From contig URQH01000014.1 in assembly GCA_900549955.1 (NCBI GenBank), positions 1 to 45,337 of the forward strand: 45,337 nucleotides of DNA. Reading direction: 5' to 3'. The notes under the pieces were generated by a model, which saw only the letters and a list, made by a program, of their open reading frames with translations, was not told where the DNA came from and searched no databases. How positions within the stretch are numbered: the stretch's first letter is position 1; every line of letters starts with the position of its first letter. This stretch comes from an uncultured Eubacteriales bacterium. GTDB taxonomy: Bacteria > Bacillota > Clostridia > Christensenellales > CAG-138. Shown in pieces: positions 41,498 to 45,337 of this stretch. The position numbers and the translations under genes are program-made.

Positions 41498-43276
41498 ATG
41501 ACAAACGACCGTCAGGAACAGGATCCAAAGCTCCAGTGGCGCCTGTCGGACCTGTATGAGAATACCGCGGCTTGGGAGCGCGCGCTTCAGGAGGCGCAGG
41601 CGCAGATCGCCGCCATCGAGGCATATCGTGGCCGGCTGGGCGAGAGCGCGGATACGCTGCTCACCGTACTGCGCAGCCGCAGCGCAGCGGGCCGCCAGCT
41701 GGAACAGGCGTATGCGTATGCGCACCTGCACCAGGATACGGACAATGGCAACGCCACATACCAGGGCATGACCGACCGGGCCATGCAGGCGATAATCGCC
41801 GCGCAGGCGGCGCTGTCCTTTATCGAGCCGGAGATTTTGGCCATTGCCCCAGAAACTTTGCGGGCGTGGGCGCAGGAGCCGCGTTTTGGGAGTTTCCGGT
41901 TTTATCTGGAGGATCTCGACCGCCAGCGGGCGCATCTGCTCTCCGCGGCGGAAGAGCGGATCCTGGCCATGGCGGAGGATCCGCTCGGCGGGGCGGACAA
42001 CGCGTTCACGATGCTGTCCGACGTGGATCTGGACTTTGGCACTGTGGTGGATGCGCAGGGCCAGGAAGTCAAGCTCACACACAGCACGTATGGCCTGTTG
42101 CTTGAGAGCCCGGATCGCCGCGTCCGGCGCGATGCATTTCGCAACCTCTACAAGGCATATCGCAGCGTGAAGAACACCATTGCGGCGACCTATGCCGCGT
42201 CGGTGAAGGCAGATGTGTTCCGTGCGCGGGTGCGCGGGTATGCCGGGTCGCTCGAGGCGGCGCTCGATGGCAACAATGTGCCGGTCGCCGTGTATGAGCA
42301 GCTCATAGAGGCCGTGCATGAGAAATTGCCGGCATTGCAGAAGTATCTGGCGCTGCGCAAGCGGCAGCTGAAGCTCGACCAGCTGGAGATGTACGACCTG
42401 TACACGCCCATTGTGCCGGATTGCTCCATGCCCATGTCGTATGAAGAGGCAAAGGCCCTGGTCAAGGAGGCGCTCAAGCCGCTGGGCGAGCGGTATGGCC
42501 GGTTGCTCGACGAGGCGTATGAAAACCACTGGATCGATGTATATGAGAGCGCGGGCAAGACGTCCGGCGCGTTCTCCTGGGGTGTATACGGCGTGCACCC
42601 GTTTGTACTGTTGAACCATCAGGACAATGTGGATCACGCGTTCACGCTGGCGCACGAGCTGGGCCACGCCATGCACTCGTACCATTCCAACGAAAAACAG
42701 CCGTATGAGACGGCGGACTACAGGATCATGGTGGCCGAGGTCGCTTCGACCGTCAACGAAACGCTCATGATGCAGTATCTGCTGGGGCGCGAAACGGACC
42801 CGGTCAAGCGGGCGTATCTGATCAACCAGCAGCTGGAGAGCTATCGGACGACGTGCTTTAGGCAGACGATGTTTGCCGAATTCGAGCTGAAGGCGCACCG
42901 GATGGCCGAAAACGGCGAGCCGCTGACGGTGGAGAGCCTGAGCCGGGTGTACCGGGAGCTGAACGAGCTGTACTATGCCGGCGTCGTCGTGGACGACGAC
43001 ATCGCCAGCGAGTGGATGCGCATCCCACATTTTTACAATGCGTTTTATGTGTATCAATACGCGACCGGCATCTGCACGGCCACGGCGCTGGCCCGCGACA
43101 TCCTCGAGCATGGCGGCGCGCCGCGCTATCTCGACTTCCTCTCGAGCGGCGGGAGCGACTATCCCATCCGCCTGTTGCAAAACGCGGGCGTGGATCTGAC
43201 GGACAAGGCCAGCATCGCCTCCGCCCTGGAGGTGTTCGAGCAGGGCGTGGACGAGCTGGAACAACTGTTGAAATAA
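41498..43276 (+). CDS. pepF: Oligoendopeptidase F (M3 family)
   Basis: The 592-residue metallopeptidase cleaves medium-length peptides in the cytoplasm. The zinc motif HELGH is at about residues 386-390 within TLAHELGHAMHSYHS, and the downstream glutamate lies in VAEVASTVNETLMMQYLL. The N-terminal M3/PepF helical region and total length match the family. The start ATG 41498 follows AAGGAGG. A small acidic protein gene follows 18 nt later. Confidence 0.94.
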   Translation: MTNDRQEQDPKLQWRLSDLYENTAAWERALQEAQAQIAAIEAYRGRLGESADTLLTVLRSRSAAGRQLEQAYAYAHLHQDTDNGNATYQGMTDRAMQAIIAAQAALSFIEPEILAIAPETLRAWAQEPRFGSFRFYLEDLDRQRAHLLSAAEERILAMAEDPLGGADNAFTMLSDVDLDFGTVVDAQGQEVKLTHSTYGLLLESPDRRVRRDAFRNLYKAYRSVKNTIAATYAASVKADVFRARVRGYAGSLEAALDGNNVPVAVYEQLIEAVHEKLPALQKYLALRKRQLKLDQLEMYDLYTPIVPDCSMPMSYEEAKALVKEALKPLGERYGRLLDEAYENHWIDVYESAGKTSGAFSWGVYGVHPFVLLNHQDNVDHAFTLAHELGHAMHSYHSNEKQPYETADYRIMVAEVASTVNETLMMQYLLGRETDPVKRAYLINQQLESYRTTCFRQTMFAEFELKAHRMAENGEPLTVESLSRVYRELNELYYAGVVVDDDIASEWMRIPHFYNAFYVYQYATGICTATALARDILEHGGAPRYLDFLSSGGSDYPIRLLQNAGVDLTDKASIASALEVFEQGVDELEQLLK

Positions 43277-43294
43277 AACGGGAGGATTTTGACA

Positions 43295-43624
43295 ATGGAA
43301 AACCAGGAACCGGTGTTTGAGGCGGCGGAGGCGCGCGCCTACATTGCGGCCAAGTTCCGCGAGCAGGGGGATTTCCTCGTGCTCGACGGCGTGGATCTCG
43401 ATGCGATGGTCGCCTGTGCGCAGCAGGCCGAACAGGCATATATGGAGGCTTCCGGTGCGCTGGATGGCGGCGTGTACGATGACGACGAGGCGTTTGAGCG
43501 GGTGCAGGCGGCGCTGGCGGCAGCCTTCCCCGCGCACAGGATGTATGCCATGCGCTTTGCGGAGGACTACCTCGATTACAGCGAGGACTATCTGGAAAGC
43601 CTTGGCCTCATCGAATGGGAGTGA
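43295..43624 (+). CDS. Small acidic protein of unknown function
   Basis: This 109-residue protein starts at ATG 43295, nine bases after GGAGG. It is strongly acidic and helical, with a tyrosine/aspartate-rich end (FAEDYLDYSEDYLESLGLIE) and an alanine-rich middle. No family was recognised. The tight spacing to pepF suggests cotranscription. Confidence 0.75.
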   Translation: MENQEPVFEAAEARAYIAAKFREQGDFLVLDGVDLDAMVACAQQAEQAYMEASGALDGGVYDDDEAFERVQAALAAAFPAHRMYAMRFAEDYLDYSEDYLESLGLIEWE

Positions 43625-44030
43625 CTGGGTAGGAGAGGGAATGGCGGGACTGCGCGCCTGTTGTCAGGCGGGCTGCCGTAGCGAACGCGGATTCTGCCGA
43701 CCGGCCCTGTGGCGCAGGCCTTTGCGCCGGCAAACTGCCGGCGCTGCGCTGCCCTGAACACCCGCTGTTTTACCGGCATGGTTTGCCGCCCTTTGTGGAG
43801 TGCCGCGTGTGATTGCATTCTGCCGGGGAGCCGCAAACCATGCTTTGCTTTTGTCCAAAATCGGCGGGCCCGGCGGGCGGCGCGGCGGCAGGCGCACAGC
43901 GTAGAGTGGAAGGGCGTATGCTGCATATAAAACGGCAAGACAGGAAATCCTAACCTGTCCCGACTGGCGGCGGAAAAACGGCTGCGGGATGACGGGACGG
44001 GAACCATGATTTTGAAAGGAGATGGTCACG
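43625..44030. other. Noncoding region between the acidic-protein gene and the recombinase
   Basis: About 400 bp with no convincing gene. It carries a strong hairpin (43724-43744), a wider inverted pair GCATGGTTTG / CAAACCATGC (43776-43785 and 43834-43843), and a possible -10 element TATAAA (43925-43930) for the recombinase without a clear -35. The right part, with a 6-bp stem GACAGG/CCTGTC at 43939-43959, lies directly before the recombinase. Confidence 0.5.
43724..43744. terminator. G+C-rich hairpin downstream of the pepF unit
   Basis: Perfect 9-bp arms GCGCCGGCA and TGCCGGCGC flank the loop AAC. It is 100 bp after the acidic-protein gene. No T run follows, so this is a candidate terminator only. 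Confidence 0.4.
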
Positions 44031-44867
44031 ATGGAAACCGTGTATGACAGAGCGGAATTGGAACGATATCGGGAACAGCTGATACGGGAAGAAAAGCGGC
44101 CCGCTACGGTGGCAAAGTATGTACACGATGCCCGCGTGTTTGCGAATTTTCTCGACGGCAGGGAGGCTACCAAGGAATTGGCGCTTGCGTACAAGGAGAC
44201 GCTGGTGCGATCGGGGTACGCCGTGCGCAGTATCAATTCCATGCTGGCGGCGACGAATCATTATCTGGGCTTTCTGGGCAAAGCGGATTGCAGGGTCAAA
44301 AGCATTCGGACGCAGAACCAGGTATACTGCTCCGGAGAAAAGATGCTGATGAAGGCAGAGTATGAGCAGCTACTGAAAGCGGCGCGCACCAAACCAAGGC
44401 TGCAGCTGTTGCTGGAGATGATCTGCAGCACCGGGATACGCGTATCGGAGCTCGCCTATTTCACCGTGGAAGCGGTCCGGCGGGGGGAGGTCGTCGCGAA
44501 CAATAAAAACAAAGTGAGAACCATATTGATCCCGGGGAAACTGCAGAAGAAGCTGCTCCGCTTTGCAAAGGAAACGGGCATTGAGGAAGGCGTGCTCTTT
44601 TGCACGGCAAGCGGTCGCCCAATGGACAGGAGCAATATCTGGCGGGCCATGAAAAGGCTCGGCGCCAAGGCGAGGATCCAGGCCGGGAAGGTTTTCCCGC
44701 ACAACCTGAGGAAGCTGTTTGCGCGGATGTTTTACCGATTGGAGAAGGATATCGTAAAACTGGCGGACATCCTCGGCCACAGCAATTTGGAAACCACAAG
44801 GCTGTATATCATGTCCACCGGACTGGAGCACCGGCGCAAGCTGGAACGGCTGGGCCTGGTAACATAA
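44031..44867 (+). CDS. Tyrosine recombinase (integrase family), candidate DNA invertase
   Basis: The 278-residue protein is a compact XerC/D-like tyrosine recombinase. An N-terminal SAM-like core-binding domain (residues about 1-95) is followed by the catalytic domain with the full set of active residues: arginine in STGIRVSEL, lysine in NNKNKVRTI, His-x-x-Arg in PHNLRKLFA, histidine in ILGHSN, and tyrosine in TTRLYIMST. The start ATG 44031 is nine bases after AAAGGAG; ATG 44022 abuts it and is unlikely. The stop lies 8 bp before the left 19-bp inverted repeat of the AT-rich segment, the typical place of a dedicated invertase beside its switch. No other phage or transposon gene is near, which argues against a prophage or integrative element. 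Confidence 0.93.
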   Translation: METVYDRAELERYREQLIREEKRPATVAKYVHDARVFANFLDGREATKELALAYKETLVRSGYAVRSINSMLAATNHYLGFLGKADCRVKSIRTQNQVYCSGEKMLMKAEYEQLLKAARTKPRLQLLLEMICSTGIRVSELAYFTVEAVRRGEVVANNKNKVRTILIPGKLQKKLLRFAKETGIEEGVLFCTASGRPMDRSNIWRAMKRLGAKARIQAGKVFPHNLRKLFARMFYRLEKDIVKLADILGHSNLETTRLYIMSTGLEHRRKLERLGLVT

Positions 44868-44875
44868 AAAACAAC

Positions 44876-44894
44876 AACATAATGTGAATTATGT
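44876..44894 (+). repeat. Left inverted repeat of the candidate inverton
   Basis: AACATAATGTGAATTATGT. It consists of arms ACATAAT and ATTATGT around the asymmetric core GTGA. It is the reverse complement of the right repeat. Such a dyad with an asymmetric centre is what a tyrosine recombinase site looks like. Confidence 0.8.
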
Positions 44895-44967
44895 GGTGAA
44901 AGGCAGGGAAAAGAAGCAGGCAAAGACAGTATGGGCGCACGAAGGCAGCCCAAAGTGAAAACAGATA

Positions 44968-44996
44968 TCTATATTTTAAAATCGATTGCGCAACAA
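44968..44996 (-). promoter_or_regulatory. Weak reverse promoter inside the inverton
   Basis: On the reverse strand TTGTTG (44991-44996) and TATAGA (44968-44973) are separated by 17 bp. In the present orientation it points at the recombinase. After inversion it would face the reductase gene. Confidence 0.3.
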
Positions 44997-45024
44997 TATT
45001 CGGGCCTTACCATTGGCTGTGGCC

Positions 45025-45056
45025 TCCGGCATTGGAAAATCATGCCGGATTTTCGT
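45025..45056 (+). terminator. Rho-independent terminator inside the inverton
   Basis: Arms TCCGGCAT and ATGCCGGA (8 bp) flank a 9-nt loop and are followed by TTTTCGTTT. It would end read-through from the recombinase before the internal promoter, so the reductase gene depends on that promoter. Confidence 0.6.
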
Positions 45057-45097
45057 TTGAAATCCAGTATTTTGCAGATTATTTTGTTGTAAACATA

Positions 45098-45126
45098 TTG
45101 ATTTTCTTGTTATTTAGTGTTATAAT
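45098..45126 (+). promoter_or_regulatory. Forward promoter inside the inverton
   Basis: TTGATT (45098-45103) and a perfect TATAAT (45121-45126) are separated by 17 bp. It points at the reductase gene, with transcription expected near 45133. It is the strongest promoter-like sequence in the segment. Confidence 0.75.
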
Positions 45127-45127
45127 C

Positions 45128-45147
45128 CGATTGAAATCGATTGAAAT
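45128..45147 (+). repeat. 10-bp tandem repeat at the transcription start
   Basis: CGATTGAAAT occurs twice in direct tandem, directly after the -10 element. It may bind a regulator or be a chance AT-rich repeat. Confidence 0.5.
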
Positions 45148-45205
45148 TTGTTTTGATTTAAGTTTCAGTTTGCAACGGCACAAGAACACAATCCAGATGA
45201 AAACA

Positions 45206-45224
45206 ACATAATTCACATTATGTT
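45206..45224 (-). repeat. Right inverted repeat of the candidate inverton
   Basis: ACATAATTCACATTATGTT, the exact reverse complement of the left repeat at 44876-44894, with core TCAC. It ends 31 bp before the start codon of the reductase gene. Confidence 0.8.
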
Positions 45225-45255
45225 ATGTTGCCAATTAAAGATAAGGTGAAAAACA

Positions 45256-45337
45256 ATGAAGATCGCAGTATTGGGAGCAGGAGCGATGGGGGCGCTGTTC
45301 GGGGGATACCTGGCAGAGCGGAACGAGGTGTACCTGG
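45256..45337 (+). CDS. Ketopantoate reductase (ApbA/PanE)-like protein, 5' fragment
   Basis: Only the first 27 codons are in the window. They read as a Rossmann NAD(P)-binding start, MKIAVLGAGAMGALFGGYLA, with the G-x-G-x-x-G motif and the family's AMGALFGG pattern. AAGGTG at 45243-45248 gives a ribosome binding site. The full identity (2-dehydropantoate 2-reductase or another related oxidoreductase) needs the missing part. Its promoter lies inside the candidate inverton. Confidence 0.75.
   Translation, partial: MKIAVLGAGAMGALFGGYLAERNEVYL

Larger units (their letters stand above)
44876..45224. mobile_element. Candidate invertible promoter segment (inverton)
   Basis: This 349-bp AT-rich segment is bounded by 19-bp perfect inverted repeats. 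It contains a good forward promoter near the right end, a rho-independent terminator upstream of it, a weaker reverse promoter near the left end, and no gene. It lies between a tyrosine recombinase and the first codons of a reductase gene. Inversion would turn the strong promoter away from the reductase. The two-orientation behaviour is inferred; only one orientation is seen here. Confidence 0.7.

Noticed and set aside
41246..43537. Reverse open frame of 763 codons opposite pepF
   Set aside because: It is a shadow of pepF, with no ribosome binding site and no domain similarity seen.
44031..45224. Attachment sites of a prophage or integrative element
   Set aside because: The two 19-bp sites are inverted, not direct, and no excisionase, phage structural or conjugation genes are present, so excision is unlikely.

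Overview
The window is a G+C-rich, densely coded chromosomal segment from an endospore-forming anaerobic member of the Clostridia (Firmicutes). Spore formation is indicated by two sporulation regulators, SpoIIID (29436-29708) and SpoVT (28118-28666). An anaerobic life is indicated by superoxide reductase, rubrerythrin, ferredoxin-type proteins and a molybdenum hydroxylase. Strong Shine-Dalgarno sequences, GTG/TTG starts, a Bacillus/Clostridium-type LexA box and a single-chain glycyl-tRNA synthetase fit the same group. I cannot name the species. No rRNA, tRNA or CRISPR array was recognised.

Layout. (1) 1-11096: a LacI-type regulator, a dihydroorotate-dehydrogenase-like flavoprotein with a C-terminal ferredoxin domain, and a family-5 (peptide/opine/nickel type) ABC importer with lipoprotein, two permeases, two ATPases and a small coupled membrane protein. 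The second permease carries about 310 extra residues that read as a seven-repeat RCC1-like beta-propeller in its outside loop. The second ATPase carries about 200 extra, helix-rich residues between Walker A and the Q-loop. (2) 11294-12187, reverse: a DUF368 membrane protein. (3) 12639-16300: a three-subunit molybdenum hydroxylase of the xanthine dehydrogenase family. With region 1 this suggests uptake and oxidation of an N-heterocycle, which is inference. (4) 16449-20190: thioredoxin/TlpA/CcdA thiol-redox operon, an XRE regulator with membrane segments, and superoxide reductase with a Crp/Fnr regulator. (5) 20516-24476: split chromate transporter, MATE exporter and a DUF362 ferredoxin protein. 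(6) 24681-27752: forward cluster of methyltransferase, aldose-epimerase-like protein, YbaK-type deacylase and CorA transporter. (7) 28118-34860: SpoVT, methyltransferase, SpoIIID, ComF, RecD2, a heavy-metal exporter-like permease and GlyQS. (8) 35026-43624: a Cys-rich small protein, HMA protein, MnmA, rubrerythrin, an ECF sigma/anti-sigma pair, a ComEC-like lipoprotein, SOS-controlled DinB with a small partner, PepF and an acidic small protein. (9) 44031-45337: a tyrosine recombinase followed by an AT-rich 349-bp segment bounded by 19-bp perfect inverted repeats, then the start of a ketopantoate-reductase-like gene.

Most notable findings. The right end looks like a phase-variable promoter switch (inverton). 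The recombinase stop lies 8 bases before the left repeat. The repeats have asymmetric cores in opposite orientation. A good promoter (TTGATT-17-TATAAT) inside the segment currently faces the reductase gene, and a rho-independent terminator lies upstream of it. The second main finding is the RCC1-like propeller built into an ABC importer permease, whose partner ATPase also has a large insertion. Both rest on reading the sequence without database searches.
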